NCBI RefSeq assembly: GCF_028657195.3
Contig: NZ_JANCPR020000025.1
Span: 62,001-126,000 of the forward strand
Direction of reading: 5' to 3'
From: Streptomyces iconiensis
GTDB taxonomy: Bacteria > Actinomycetota > Actinomycetes > Streptomycetales > Streptomycetaceae
Length of the DNA: 64,000 nt
Positions 47,806-56,756 of the stretch are shown piece by piece. The stretch's first letter is position 1. Every line of letters begins with the position of its first letter. Made by a program: the position numbers and the translations under genes. The notes under the pieces were generated by a model. It was not told the origin of the DNA. It worked only from the letters and a program-made list of their open reading frames with translations, and made no database searches.

Positions 47806-49995
47806 GTGAGCACACCGATGTCGGAACCGGACACGCCCGGACGCGGACCCCACGACGGCGAGTACGACGCGGCCCACGGCAACTCCCTGCACCGTGACGC
47901 ACGTATCGGCGGGTCGAGCATCCAGGCCCGCGACGTCAGCGGCGGCGTCCACATCCACCACGAGGGCGCGGGCACACCGCGGCAGCACCTCCCGCCCGCA
48001 CCGCAGCTCCCCGTGCCGCGTCAACTGCCGCCCGCACGCGCGCACTTCGTCGACCGGCACGAGGACATCCGCGCCCTCGACAGCGCCCGCGCCGCCCACC
48101 CGGGGGAGGGCCCGCAGCTCCTCGTCGTCAGCGGCTTCGCCGGGGTCGGCAAGACCACGTTCGTCTCCCGTTGGCTGCGCGGGCTCGCCCGCGACTTCCC
48201 CGGCGGACAGCTCTACGCCGACCTCGGCTCGCACGCGCCCCCCGGACCCGCGCGCCCCGACGAGGTGCTCGAACACTTCCTGCGCTCCCTCGGCGCCACC
48301 GACGTGCCCGTGGGGCTGGCCGAACGCAGCGCGCTGTGGCGCACCCTCACGGCCGACCAGCCCGTCGCTGTCATGCTCGACAACGCCGCCAGTGCCGCAC
48401 AGGTGCGCCCGCTGCTGCCCGGTTCACCCGGCAGCCTCGTCATCGTCACCAGCCGCAGCCAGCTCTCGGGGCTGCTCGTGGACGGTGCGGTGCTGCACCA
48501 GTTGGGGCTGCTCACGCCCGAGGCCGCCGTCGAACTCCTCTCCCGGGGAGGCGGCGGAGGCAGGACCGACGAGGACCCCCAGGCGGCGATCGACGTGGTC
48601 ACCCTCTGCGCCTGCCTGCCGCTCGCCGTCTGCCTGGCCGCCGCACAGCTCGCCGTACGGCCCGCACAGCCCGTCGCCGCGCTGGCCGCCTCGCTCTCCC
48701 GGGGCCGGGGGCCGCTGGACACCCTGCGCGCCGAAGGAAGATCCGCCGTGAAGGCCGCACTCGACGAGTCCTACCGGCTGCTGTCGCCCGGCCCCGCCAG
48801 GACGTACCGGCGGATCGGGCCGCTGCCCGCCACCTCCTACGACCGGCTTCTCGTCGCCGCCGTCCTCGCCTGCACCGCCGAGGAGGCCGAGGCCGACCTC
48901 GCCGCGCTCGCCGACGCCGGGCTCCTCGAACACACCGGGCAGGACACCTACCGCTTCCACGACCTCGTACGCGCGCACGCCCGCCGTACCGGCGAAGCCG
49001 ACGAGGCCCCCGCGGTGCAGGAGGCGGCGCTGCGCCGCTACGGCGACTGGTGCCTGCACACGGCGACGGCCGCCGAGGAACTCCTCACCCCCAGCCACAC
49101 TCTCGACCGTACGTACGTCTATCCGCCCGCTCATCCAGCGCCGTTCGTCACCGAGGCCGAGGCGCTCGACTGGCTCGACACCGAGCGCGACAGCCTCATG
49201 CACATGGTCAGGCACGCCTCCACAGCCGGCTGGCACGCACTGTGCTGGCAGCTCGCAGACGCCATGTGGCCACTGTTTTTGCGGCTGCGCCCCAGCGAGG
49301 CATGGATCGAGGCCCATGAGCTGGGCCTCGCTGCGGCCCGCCGCGACGGCTCCCACGAGGGCGAGAGCCGCATGCTCACCTCGGGCGGCAACGGCCTGCG
49401 GGACGCCGGACGCTACGAGGAGGCCGCCGAGTGGTACACGGTGGCGCTGCGCGGAGCCGAGGAGGACGGGGACCGGCGCCGCGAGGCCCAGGCGCTCAAC
49501 GGGCTCGGCAACGCGCGCCTGCGGCTGGGCGAACTCGCGCGCGCCGAGGCGTACTTCGCCCGTGCCGTCACCCTCCGAGAGGCGGTCGGCCACCGCAGGG
49601 GCACGGCGCTCACCCGTATCCGCCTGGGCGAGATCGCCACTCTCAGGCAGCAGCACGCGCGAGCCGTTGAACACCTCACGCGCGCCCACGCCGACCTGAC
49701 GGCCGAGGGCGACCCGTATGACGCGGCGCGTGCCCTGGCCTTCCTCGGGGAGGCCAGGGCACAGGGCGGCGACCGGGAGGCCGGAGAGCGCGAACTGCGC
49801 GACGCGTACGCCGCGTTCCAGGCGCTGGCCTCACCCCGCTGGCAGGTCAGGTCCCTGGAGATGCTCGGCCGCATCGCGCAGGCCGCCGGTGAACTCCCGC
49901 GCGCCCGCGACCTCTACGAGGAGGCCAGGCAACTCAGCAGGCCGGTGAGCCCGGCCGAGACCCGGCGCCTGGAGGAACGGCTACGGGAACTGTGA
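47806..49995 (+). CDS. STAND NTPase (NB-ARC type) with C-terminal TPRs
   Basis: 729 residues from the GTG at 47806, with GGAAGGGG upstream. The N-terminus bears the linear motif NSLHRDARIGGSSIQARDVS-GGVHIHHE, seen before NTPases in many actinomycete signalling and defence proteins. VVSGFAGVGKTTFVSRWLRG is the Walker A (110-118), AVMLDNAASAAQV Walker B, and LVIVTSRSQLSGL sensor 1. A winged-helix region (about 330-400) is followed by tetratricopeptide repeats (about 520-720; GNGLRDAGRYEEAAEWYTVA, LNGLGNARLRLGELARAEAY). STAND proteins switch on by oligomerising after sensing a signal. No effector domain is visible, so it may act with neighbours. Confidence 0.88.
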   Translation: MSTPMSEPDTPGRGPHDGEYDAAHGNSLHRDARIGGSSIQARDVSGGVHIHHEGAGTPRQHLPPAPQLPVPRQLPPARAHFVDRHEDIRALDSARAAHPGEGPQLLVVSGFAGVGKTTFVSRWLRGLARDFPGGQLYADLGSHAPPGPARPDEVLEHFLRSLGATDVPVGLAERSALWRTLTADQPVAVMLDNAASAAQVRPLLPGSPGSLVIVTSRSQLSGLLVDGAVLHQLGLLTPEAAVELLSRGGGGGRTDEDPQAAIDVVTLCACLPLAVCLAAAQLAVRPAQPVAALAASLSRGRGPLDTLRAEGRSAVKAALDESYRLLSPGPARTYRRIGPLPATSYDRLLVAAVLACTAEEAEADLAALADAGLLEHTGQDTYRFHDLVRAHARRTGEADEAPAVQEAALRRYGDWCLHTATAAEELLTPSHTLDRTYVYPPAHPAPFVTEAEALDWLDTERDSLMHMVRHASTAGWHALCWQLADAMWPLFLRLRPSEAWIEAHELGLAAARRDGSHEGESRMLTSGGNGLRDAGRYEEAAEWYTVALRGAEEDGDRRREAQALNGLGNARLRLGELARAEAYFARAVTLREAVGHRRGTALTRIRLGEIATLRQQHARAVEHLTRAHADLTAEGDPYDAARALAFLGEARAQGGDREAGERELRDAYAAFQALASPRWQVRSLEMLGRIAQAAGELPRARDLYEEARQLSRPVSPAETRRLEERLREL

Positions 49996-51432
49996 GGCGG
50001 GCCCCGCGTGCCGCGCCGCTCCGGCGGGCCACGGCGCCCCGGTGGACGACGGCGTCCCAGCGGACGGCACGGCTCCGGCGGGAGACGCGGCTTCGGCAGG
50101 CGATGCGGCTCCGGCCCGTGCGGCGGCTCCGGCCTGCGAGGTCGCTCCGAACAGCGTGCCCCCGGCGGCAGGTGCCCCCTCGGCCCAGCTCTCCAGGGGT
50201 GGCGGCAGCGGCACAGGGGGAACGGCGGGCGGATAGGCGGGCTCGCCGATGCCGAGTACGCCGTACAGCACCGTACGCATACGCCGGTGGAAGCGGCCTG
50301 GTTCCGAGGTGAGCAGCCCGGCCACATCGGCGAACTCCCAGGCGGGGCGCCGCTCCCGCGCGTACTCCAGCTGTTCCCGCAGCGGGTGCAGCGGCGAGAG
50401 CACCGGCGCGCGTGCGGCCAGCAGGGCCGCGGGAGAGCCGGGAGCCGTGCGGCGTGCCGCGCAGTGCGTGAGGAGGATCGGCGCACCGGTCAGCGTCGAG
50501 TAGGCCGTGAGCGAGCCGTGGTCCCCGATGACATGGTCGGCGGCCAGCAGCGGCCCCATCCAGTCCGCCTCCGGCGGGGCCAGCACGATCCCGGCCCTGC
50601 GGCATGCGCCCAGCCAGCCGCGCACCTGCCAACCGCCGTGCCCCGCCCACACGTTGGGGTGCATCAGCACGAGGACACGGAAGCGGCCACCGCCCCGCGG
50701 CAGCTCTGCCAGCAGGCGCGGCAGCAGCGACTCGAAGCGGCCGAACGCCGACGAAGGCCCCCAGGTGGAGGTCACCACGAGCAGCCGTTCGCCGTCCTTG
50801 AGCCCCAGGGCCCGCCGGTACGCGGCGCGCTGCGGGAGCGCCGCGACGATCCGGTCGTGGCACGGGTCGCCGGCCACCCGCGCGACGGGCAGCGCCTCCG
50901 GACACGACTCCGCCAGCGCCCGCCGGTCACGCTCGTGCGCCAGCACCAGCGCGGCGGGCACCACGCGCCCGTCCCGCATCAGGTGCCTGCGGCTGAGCAT
51001 GCCCGGGGTGCCGGGAGGTGAGGCGCCGTCAGGTGTGCGCAGCGGCTTGTTGTGCGCGGCGCCGTGCGGCAGCCGCACCAGCGGGGCCCGTAACCGCTCC
51101 ACGCCGCGCGATCCTGCGGCCAGCGCCACATCGAACTCCGTTGCCACGGCACGCTCCCAGGGCACGACCGTGGCGCCCAGTCCCGCCAGGTACCGCTCCA
51201 CGCCCTCCCCGAAGGCGTGCGGCGCCACGGTGAAGACGACCTGGACCCGCATGTCGGACTCCAGCAGCGTGAACACGTCCCACAGACGCTGCGCGTACGC
51301 CGTCGTGTGGACGACGACCAGCACACTCCTGCACCCCGGCACCGTGACCCACTCACCGCGCTGCACCAGCGCGGACTCCGTCAACAGCGCGGACTCCGTC
51401 GGTGAGACCGCTGTCTCGCCAGCAGCAGACAT
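49981..51432 (-). CDS. GT-B-like protein (CDP-glycerol glycerophosphotransferase-like), TTA codon
   Basis: 483 residues from the ATG at 51432. It has SVLVVVHTTAYAQRLWDVFT, VQVVFTVAPHAFGEGVERYL, LLVVTSTWGPSSAFGRFESL, VLVLMHPNVWAGHGGWQV and PLLAADHVIGDHGSLTAYST. Two Rossmann-like halves with the late GDHGS motif suggest a GT-B enzyme related to CDP-glycerol transferases or UDP-sugar epimerases. The assignment is tentative. The last 60 residues are an Ala/Ser/Pro repeat. Codon 114 (51093-51091) is TTA, one of only two in-frame TTA codons found, pointing to bldA-dependent, late expression. It overlaps the convergent NTPase by 15 bases. Confidence 0.65.
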   Translation of the reverse strand: MSAAGETAVSPTESALLTESALVQRGEWVTVPGCRSVLVVVHTTAYAQRLWDVFTLLESDMRVQVVFTVAPHAFGEGVERYLAGLGATVVPWERAVATEFDVALAAGSRGVERLRAPLVRLPHGAAHNKPLRTPDGASPPGTPGMLSRRHLMRDGRVVPAALVLAHERDRRALAESCPEALPVARVAGDPCHDRIVAALPQRAAYRRALGLKDGERLLVVTSTWGPSSAFGRFESLLPRLLAELPRGGGRFRVLVLMHPNVWAGHGGWQVRGWLGACRRAGIVLAPPEADWMGPLLAADHVIGDHGSLTAYSTLTGAPILLTHCAARRTAPGSPAALLAARAPVLSPLHPLREQLEYARERRPAWEFADVAGLLTSEPGRFHRRMRTVLYGVLGIGEPAYPPAVPPVPLPPPLESWAEGAPAAGGTLFGATSQAGAAARAGAASPAEAASPAGAVPSAGTPSSTGAPWPAGAARHAGPASQFP

Positions 51433-51632
51433 CGCTTTCCCCCATGGGTTTCCCGGTCCGCCGTCGGATACGGCGGATGTGGAGAAGGGGTGCCCCCTGC
51501 ACCCGGGCGCCGGGCTTGCGCGTGGTGTGCGGCGTCCTTGCGGAACGCTTGCGTCCCACGGGGCCGCAGGTCAGCGGGAGGCCGGCCAGGGAGGGATGCC
51601 GGCCGGGGCGGCAGGCCGAGGCCGGTCGCCGG

Positions 51633-54632
51633 TCAGCCGAGATGCGCCGCCAGGAGTTCGGCCAGATGCGTGCCCTCCCTGCGTGCCAGCTGGGCGAGTT
51701 GGGTGCGGCAGGAGAAGCCGTCGGTGAGGAGCTGTGCGTCCTGCGGCGCCTCGCGCACGGCGGGCAGCAGCGCCGTACCCGCCACGGCGACGCTGGTGTC
51801 GTAATGGCCGCGCTCGGCACCGAAGTTGCCTGCCAGGCCGCAGCAGCCCTCAATGGTGCGTACCGAGGCGCCCGCGCTCTCCAGCAGCTTCCTGTCGGTG
51901 CTCCAGCCCATCACCGCGTGGTGGTGGCAGTGCGGCTGGGCCACCACCTCCGTGCCCTCCAGCGCCGGGGGAGTCCAGCCCTCCCGCGCGCTCAGCAGCT
52001 CCGCGAGCGTACGGGTGGCCTCGGCGACGGCGCGTGCCGAGCCGCCGAGCAGCTCGGCGGCGTCACCACGGAAGACCGCCGTGCACGACGGCTCCAGGCC
52101 CACGATCGGCACCCCCGCCTCGGCGTGCGGGGCGAGCGCCGCCACGCTGCGGCCCAGTATGCGGCGGGCCGCGTCGAGTTGGCCCGTCGAGATCCAGGTC
52201 AGCCCGCAGCACAGCTTCCGTTCGGTAATGCGCACGGTGTAACCCGCGTCCTCCAGCACACGTACGGCCGCCATGCCCACCTGCGGCGTGTAGTGGTCGG
52301 TGAAGGTGTCCACCCACAGCAGCACCGGGTCCCCGCCGGCGCTGCTCGCGCCGCTCGGGCCGACTCCGGTTGCCTGCCGGTCGCGGAACCACCGCCGGAA
52401 GGTGCGCGGTGCGAAGGCGGGCATCTCGCGGCGTGCGTCAACTCCCGCCACCCGCTTGGCGATCGCGCCCAGCGGGCCCGCCACCGCACGGTTCGCGAGC
52501 CCCGGCGCCAGCGACGCCATCCGCGACCACACCGGCAGCCGGCCCAGCGCGTAGTGCGAGGCGGGCCGCAGCCTGCCCCTGTAACGCTGGTGCAGCGCCT
52601 CGGCCTTGTACGTGGCCATGTCCACGCCGCTGGGACAGTCGGACGAGCAGCCCTTGCAGGCCAGACAGAGGTCCAGCGCCTCCTCGACCTCCGGCGAACC
52701 CCAGCCGCCGACCAGCGGATCGGTCCCGTTCACCAGTTCCTGGAGTACCCGGGCCCTGCCGCGCGTGGAGTCCTTCTCGTCGCGCGTCGCACGGTACGAG
52801 GGGCACATCACGCCGCCGGAACCCCGCGGCGGCTGCTGCGTGCGGCACTTGCCGACGCCGGTGCAGCGGTGCACCGCGCGCCCGAAGTCGCCGTCGTCGG
52901 CCGCGTAGGCGAAGGCCAGGTCCTTGCGGTACGGCTTCGCCGCGGGCAGCCGCAGATCGGCTTCGACCGGGCGCGGGCGCACGATCACGCCGGGGTTGAG
53001 CAGGTCACCGGGGTCGAAGACGTCCTTGACGGCGGCGAAGGCGTCCAGCGCAGCCGCCGAGTACATGTGCGGCAGCAGCGCCCCGCGGGCACGCCCGTCG
53101 CCGTGTTCGCCCGACATCGAGCCGCCGTGCCGCGCCACGAGCCTGGCCGCCTCCTCCAGGAACCCGGCGAACACCGCCTTCCCGTCGGCCCGTTGCAGCG
53201 GGAAGTCGATACGGATGTGCACGCAGCCGTCCCCGAAGTGCCCGTACGGCACGCCCGTCAGGCCGTGGTCAGCGAGCAGCGCCTCGAACTCCCGCAGATA
53301 GGCGCCCAGCCCCTCGGGCGGCACGGCGGCGTCCTCCCAGCCCGCGTGCGCCGGGCGTCCCCGGGTGACGAGCCCGGCGCCGTCCTCGCGGATGCGCCAC
53401 AGCGCCGCCGCCTCGGCCGCCTCCGTCACCACCCGTGTCTCCAGGGCCCCCGAGGCCGCGGCGAGCGCACGCGCCCGCTCCCCGGCCTCCGCCGCGCTGT
53501 CGGCTCCGACCTCAGCGAACAGCCAGCCGCCCCCGCGCGGCACCCGCGGTACCTCGCCCGCGCCCCGGGTGCGGCGCACCACGTCCACGATCCGCGCGTC
53601 CAGGCCCTCGATCGCGACCGGCGAGAACGGCAGCACGGAGGGCACATCGTCGGCCGCGCACGCCATGTCCTCGTAGCCGAGCACCGCCAGCGCGGTCGCG
53701 GCGGGCGCGGGTACGAGCCGCACCGTGGCGCCGAGCAGCACCCCGAGCGTGCCCTCGCTGCCCACCAGCGCGCTCGCCACGTCGAAGTCCCGCTCCGGCA
53801 GCAGGTGTTCGAGGGAGTAGCCGGACACCTGCCGCGTGAAGCGGCCCAGCTCCGTACGGATCACTCCCAGCCGCGCGTTCACCACGTCGTGCAGCTCCCT
53901 GAGCGTGGGCGAGGCGCCCGGCCCCTCGCCCTTGCGCACGGTGAGCCGCTCACCCGAGCCGGTCAGCACGTCGAGCGCGACGACGTTGTCCGCCGTACGG
54001 CCGTAGCCCAGCGCCCGCGAACCGCACGCGTTGTTGCCGATCATGCCGCCCAGCGTGCAGCGCCCGTGCGTGGACGGATCGGGCCCGAAGCGCAGCCCGT
54101 ACGGCGCCGCGGCGCGCTGGAGGTCGTCCAGGACGACACCGGGGTCCACCACGGCCGTACGGGATTCCGGATCGATGCCGTGGATCGTGGTCATGTGGCG
54201 CGAGAAGTCCAGCACGAGCCCGGTGCCCACCGCGTTGCCCGCGATCGAGGTGCCCGCACCCCGCGCCGTCACCGGCACCCCCAGCTCCCGGCAGACCGCG
54301 AGCGCCGCCGCGACCTCCTCGGCCGTACGCGGGAAGGCCACGGCGGTGGGCACCACGCGGTACAGCGAGGCGTCCGTCGCGTACTCGGCACGGCGCCGCG
54401 CCGACACATCGGCCTCCACCCCGCCCCGGCGCAACGCCGCCGCGACGGCAGCGGGCCCCGCTCCGGCCGGGGTTCCGGTGCCGGCTCCGGCCTCGGTGCC
54501 GGCTCCGGTGCCGGCTCCGGCGTCGGCCCCGGTCTCGGCGTCGGTCCCGGCGTCGGCCCCGGCCCCGGCGACGCCCTCGGCCCCGCCCCCCGCCCGGTCC
54601 CGTGCCGCCTCGGAAGTGCTGCTGCTGCTCAC
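51633..54632 (-). CDS. FAD- and Fe-S-containing oxidase (GlcD-GlpC fusion, D-2-hydroxyacid dehydrogenase-like)
   Basis: 999 residues from the GTG at 54632. After a low-complexity Gly/Ala/Thr leader of about 50 residues come the PCMH FAD domain (VPVTARGAGTSIAGNAVGTG, STHGRCTLGGMIGNNACGSR, LVGSEGTLGVLLG), the FAD-oxidase C domain (GHFGDGCVHIRIDF, GSMSGEHGDGRARG), a 4Fe-4S region (CTGVGKCRT and CLACKGCSSDCPSGV) and two CCG domains (ERKLCCGLTWISTG, EGCCGLAGNFGAE). Such fusions oxidise D-lactate, glycolate or D-2-hydroxyglutarate and pass electrons to the respiratory chain. It is divergent from a LysR gene. Confidence 0.9.
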   Translation of the reverse strand: MSSSSTSEAARDRAGGGAEGVAGAGADAGTDAETGADAGAGTGAGTEAGAGTGTPAGAGPAAVAAALRRGGVEADVSARRRAEYATDASLYRVVPTAVAFPRTAEEVAAALAVCRELGVPVTARGAGTSIAGNAVGTGLVLDFSRHMTTIHGIDPESRTAVVDPGVVLDDLQRAAAPYGLRFGPDPSTHGRCTLGGMIGNNACGSRALGYGRTADNVVALDVLTGSGERLTVRKGEGPGASPTLRELHDVVNARLGVIRTELGRFTRQVSGYSLEHLLPERDFDVASALVGSEGTLGVLLGATVRLVPAPAATALAVLGYEDMACAADDVPSVLPFSPVAIEGLDARIVDVVRRTRGAGEVPRVPRGGGWLFAEVGADSAAEAGERARALAAASGALETRVVTEAAEAAALWRIREDGAGLVTRGRPAHAGWEDAAVPPEGLGAYLREFEALLADHGLTGVPYGHFGDGCVHIRIDFPLQRADGKAVFAGFLEEAARLVARHGGSMSGEHGDGRARGALLPHMYSAAALDAFAAVKDVFDPGDLLNPGVIVRPRPVEADLRLPAAKPYRKDLAFAYAADDGDFGRAVHRCTGVGKCRTQQPPRGSGGVMCPSYRATRDEKDSTRGRARVLQELVNGTDPLVGGWGSPEVEEALDLCLACKGCSSDCPSGVDMATYKAEALHQRYRGRLRPASHYALGRLPVWSRMASLAPGLANRAVAGPLGAIAKRVAGVDARREMPAFAPRTFRRWFRDRQATGVGPSGASSAGGDPVLLWVDTFTDHYTPQVGMAAVRVLEDAGYTVRITERKLCCGLTWISTGQLDAARRILGRSVAALAPHAEAGVPIVGLEPSCTAVFRGDAAELLGGSARAVAEATRTLAELLSAREGWTPPALEGTEVVAQPHCHHHAVMGWSTDRKLLESAGASVRTIEGCCGLAGNFGAERGHYDTSVAVAGTALLPAVREAPQDAQLLTDGFSCRTQLAQLARREGTHLAELLAAHLG
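54465..54590. repeat. Short-period GC tandem repeat encoding a Gly/Ala/Thr leader
   Basis: CCGGCTCCGGCGTCGGCCCC-like 6-bp motifs run over about 125 bases and encode GAGTGAGTEAGAGTGT-type sequence near the N-terminus of the FAD/Fe-S protein. The tract is probably a flexible linker and a slippage hotspot. Confidence 0.7.
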
Positions 54633-54749
54633 CCGTCGCTCGCTCTCGTGATCGCTGGGGACTCCGGCCTCAGCAACGTAACCGCGACCGCCGCCACCAG
54701 CACAGATCAGGAGGGCCTGGCCTTGGAGGGCTGAGTTACAGTGCTGCTT

Positions 54750-55646
54750 ATGCTCAACCCCGTACATGTCAGGACCCTCAGTGAAGTCCTGGCGGCAGGT
54801 TCGCTCAGTGAAGCGGCGCAGCGCCTGGGCTACACGGCCTCGGCCGTCTCCCAGCAGATCAGCGCCCTCGAACGGGCCACGGGGCTCGTCCTCTTCGAAC
54901 GCGGAGCGCGCGCCATCCACCCCACCCGGGCCGCCGTCGTCCTCGGCGAGCGCTGCGGGCAGGTACTCGACCAGCTCTCCGCGCTGGAGCGCGAGGTGCG
55001 CGCCCTCGCGGCGGGCGAGCAGGGGCTCGTCCGCGTCGGCACCTTCCCCACGGCCGGCAAGACCCTCGTGCCCTGGGCCCTCGCCCGCTTCGTCCAGCAG
55101 CAGCCGCACGCCGAGGTGTCCCTCGAAGAGGGCGAGCCCGACGAGCTGCTGCCCCAGCTGCTGTCCGACACCCTCGACATCGCGCTCGTGTACACGTACG
55201 AGCTGGTGCCCCGCACGTTTCCCGGCCAGCTCACGGCGGACGAACTGGTACGCGAGCCGCTGCGCGTGCTCCTCCCGCCCGCGCACCCCGCTCGCGAGGC
55301 GGGGTCCGTCCGGCTCGCCGACCTCGCCGATGCCACCTGGATCTCCAGCCGCGAGGAGACGGCCGGCGCCAGGTCCCTCGCCCTCCTGTGCGCCAACGCG
55401 GGCTTCGCCCCGCGTATCGCCTTCAGGTCGAACGACTACGGAGCCGTCGCCGAACTGGTAGCCGCGGGCCTCGGGGTGGCGCTGGTGCCCGAACTCGCCG
55501 TCGAGAACGGCACCTTCGCCCTCCCCCTCGCGGGCGAGGGCACGGCACGCCACGTCCTCGCCGTCCACCGCACGGCCAACCCCAACCCGCTGCTGCCGCC
55601 GGTACGCGAGGCCCTCACCCGCGCCGCCTCAGCGGCCACCCGCTGA
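54750..55646 (+). CDS. LysR-family transcriptional regulator
   Basis: 298 residues from the ATG at 54750 (GTG 54741 also possible). The N-terminal winged helix is VRTLSEVLAAGSLSEAAQRL, then GYTASAVSQQISALERATG. The effector domain has VRVGTFPTAGKTLVPWALAR, LDIALVYTYELVP and VAELVAAGLGVALVPELAV. Only 117 bases separate it from the divergent FAD/Fe-S oxidase, which it likely controls. Its 3' end overlaps the next LysR gene, read in the opposite direction, by 18 bases. Confidence 0.9.
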   Translation: MLNPVHVRTLSEVLAAGSLSEAAQRLGYTASAVSQQISALERATGLVLFERGARAIHPTRAAVVLGERCGQVLDQLSALEREVRALAAGEQGLVRVGTFPTAGKTLVPWALARFVQQQPHAEVSLEEGEPDELLPQLLSDTLDIALVYTYELVPRTFPGQLTADELVREPLRVLLPPAHPAREAGSVRLADLADATWISSREETAGARSLALLCANAGFAPRIAFRSNDYGAVAELVAAGLGVALVPELAVENGTFALPLAGEGTARHVLAVHRTANPNPLLPPVREALTRAASAATR

Positions 55647-56582
55647 GTTCGCACTTGGGCCGCTGCGGGGCGATGACTGTGCGCGGCGGGCCCTCGTGCC
55701 CCCACTTCCTCCCGGGGACACGAGTTCGGACGCCAGGGCGGCGGCAGCCGCCGACAGCGGCCGGGCGGCCGGACGGGCGAGCCGTGCCGTCCAGATGAGC
55801 GCGGGTTCGACGTCGAGGGCGACGAGCCCGGGGTCGGTCCAGAGCCCGGACGCGGGGACGAACGTCACGCCCAGCTCTTCGCGCACCAGGGACTGGCCGA
55901 GATTGAAGTCGATGGTCTCCATCTGAACCGTGCGGCGCAGCCCGGCCTTTGCGAAGGCAGCGTCGACCAGCGAGCGGTTGCCCCAGCCGGCGGGCGAGTC
56001 GATGAACGTCTCGTCGGCGATCTGCTCCAGCCGTACGGCCCCGGACCTGGCCAGTGGGTGCGAGGCCGGACACACGAAGCGAAGTGGTTCGCTGTCCAGG
56101 TACGTCAGTTGCATGCCGGGAACCGTCTCGTTCACGGTCGCGACGATGGCGATGTCGAGGTCGCCCTGGCGCAGCGCGTCCAGATGCCCGCACGACCCCG
56201 TCGTCGACGTGTTCGCCTGCACGACGACGGCCGGGTACGTGCGCCGAAACGATGCCAGGCGACTCGCCATGTCGAACGATGCGAAGCGGTACATCATGCC
56301 GAGCTTCACCGTTCCGGTGACCTGCCCACGTGTGGCGGCCACGGCGGCAGTTGCCCCTTCCATCGAGGCGAGCACCTCCTTGGCCCGCGGCAGCAGGACC
56401 TCCCCCTCAGGGGTGAGCTGAGTGCTGCGGCTGCGGAGGAAGAGAGCGACGCCCAGCTCCCGCTCAAGCTGCCGGACGGCGGCCGACACGGCGGACTGCA
56501 CCACCTGGACCCGCTGGGCCCCGGACGTGAAGCTGCCCGTCTCGGCGACGGCCACGAAGTACTGAAGCTGGTGCGGCTGCAT
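55629..56582 (-). CDS. LysR-family transcriptional regulator
   Basis: 317 residues from the ATG at 56582. The DNA-binding part is LQYFVAVAETGSFTSGAQRV, then QVVQSAVSAAVRQLERELG. The effector domain includes GTVKLGMMYRFASFDMASRL, QGDLDIAIVATVNETVPGMQ and EELGVTFVPASGLW. It is divergent from the cysteine hydrolase gene and should act on the dyad at 56592-56608. The tail (about 290-317) is basic and Ser-rich. Confidence 0.9.
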   Translation of the reverse strand: MQPHQLQYFVAVAETGSFTSGAQRVQVVQSAVSAAVRQLERELGVALFLRSRSTQLTPEGEVLLPRAKEVLASMEGATAAVAATRGQVTGTVKLGMMYRFASFDMASRLASFRRTYPAVVVQANTSTTGSCGHLDALRQGDLDIAIVATVNETVPGMQLTYLDSEPLRFVCPASHPLARSGAVRLEQIADETFIDSPAGWGNRSLVDAAFAKAGLRRTVQMETIDFNLGQSLVREELGVTFVPASGLWTDPGLVALDVEPALIWTARLARPAARPLSAAAAALASELVSPGGSGGTRARRAQSSPRSGPSANSAGGR

Positions 56583-56591
56583 GCCACACGG

Positions 56592-56608
56592 TATCGCGAT
56601 CGGCGATA
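56592..56608. promoter_or_regulatory. LysR-type operator (T-N11-A dyad)
   Basis: TATCGC-GATCG-GCGATA is a perfect 6+6 inverted repeat containing ATC-N9-GAT, that is T-N11-A, the LysR consensus. It starts 10 bases upstream of the regulator start and within the 174-base region shared with the divergent hydrolase gene, as expected for an autoregulated activator. Confidence 0.7.
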
Positions 56609-56756
56609 TCCCGGTTCGCGAACAGTCGTTGGACGCGATGCGAGTCCGCGGCGCACGCTCGTGTCAAGGACCCCGACCGAACCGGCCGATACGTCCCCGT
56701 CCCGCGATTCCGCCGGACCAGGTTCTCTCCGACTTCTCTGCGAAAGAAGAAAGCTG

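Noticed and set aside
51402..54734. 1110-codon open frame on the plus strand opposite the FAD/Fe-S oxidase
   Set aside because: It is the antisense shadow of a gene with all family motifs; its composition is Arg/His/Pro-rich and no motif is present.
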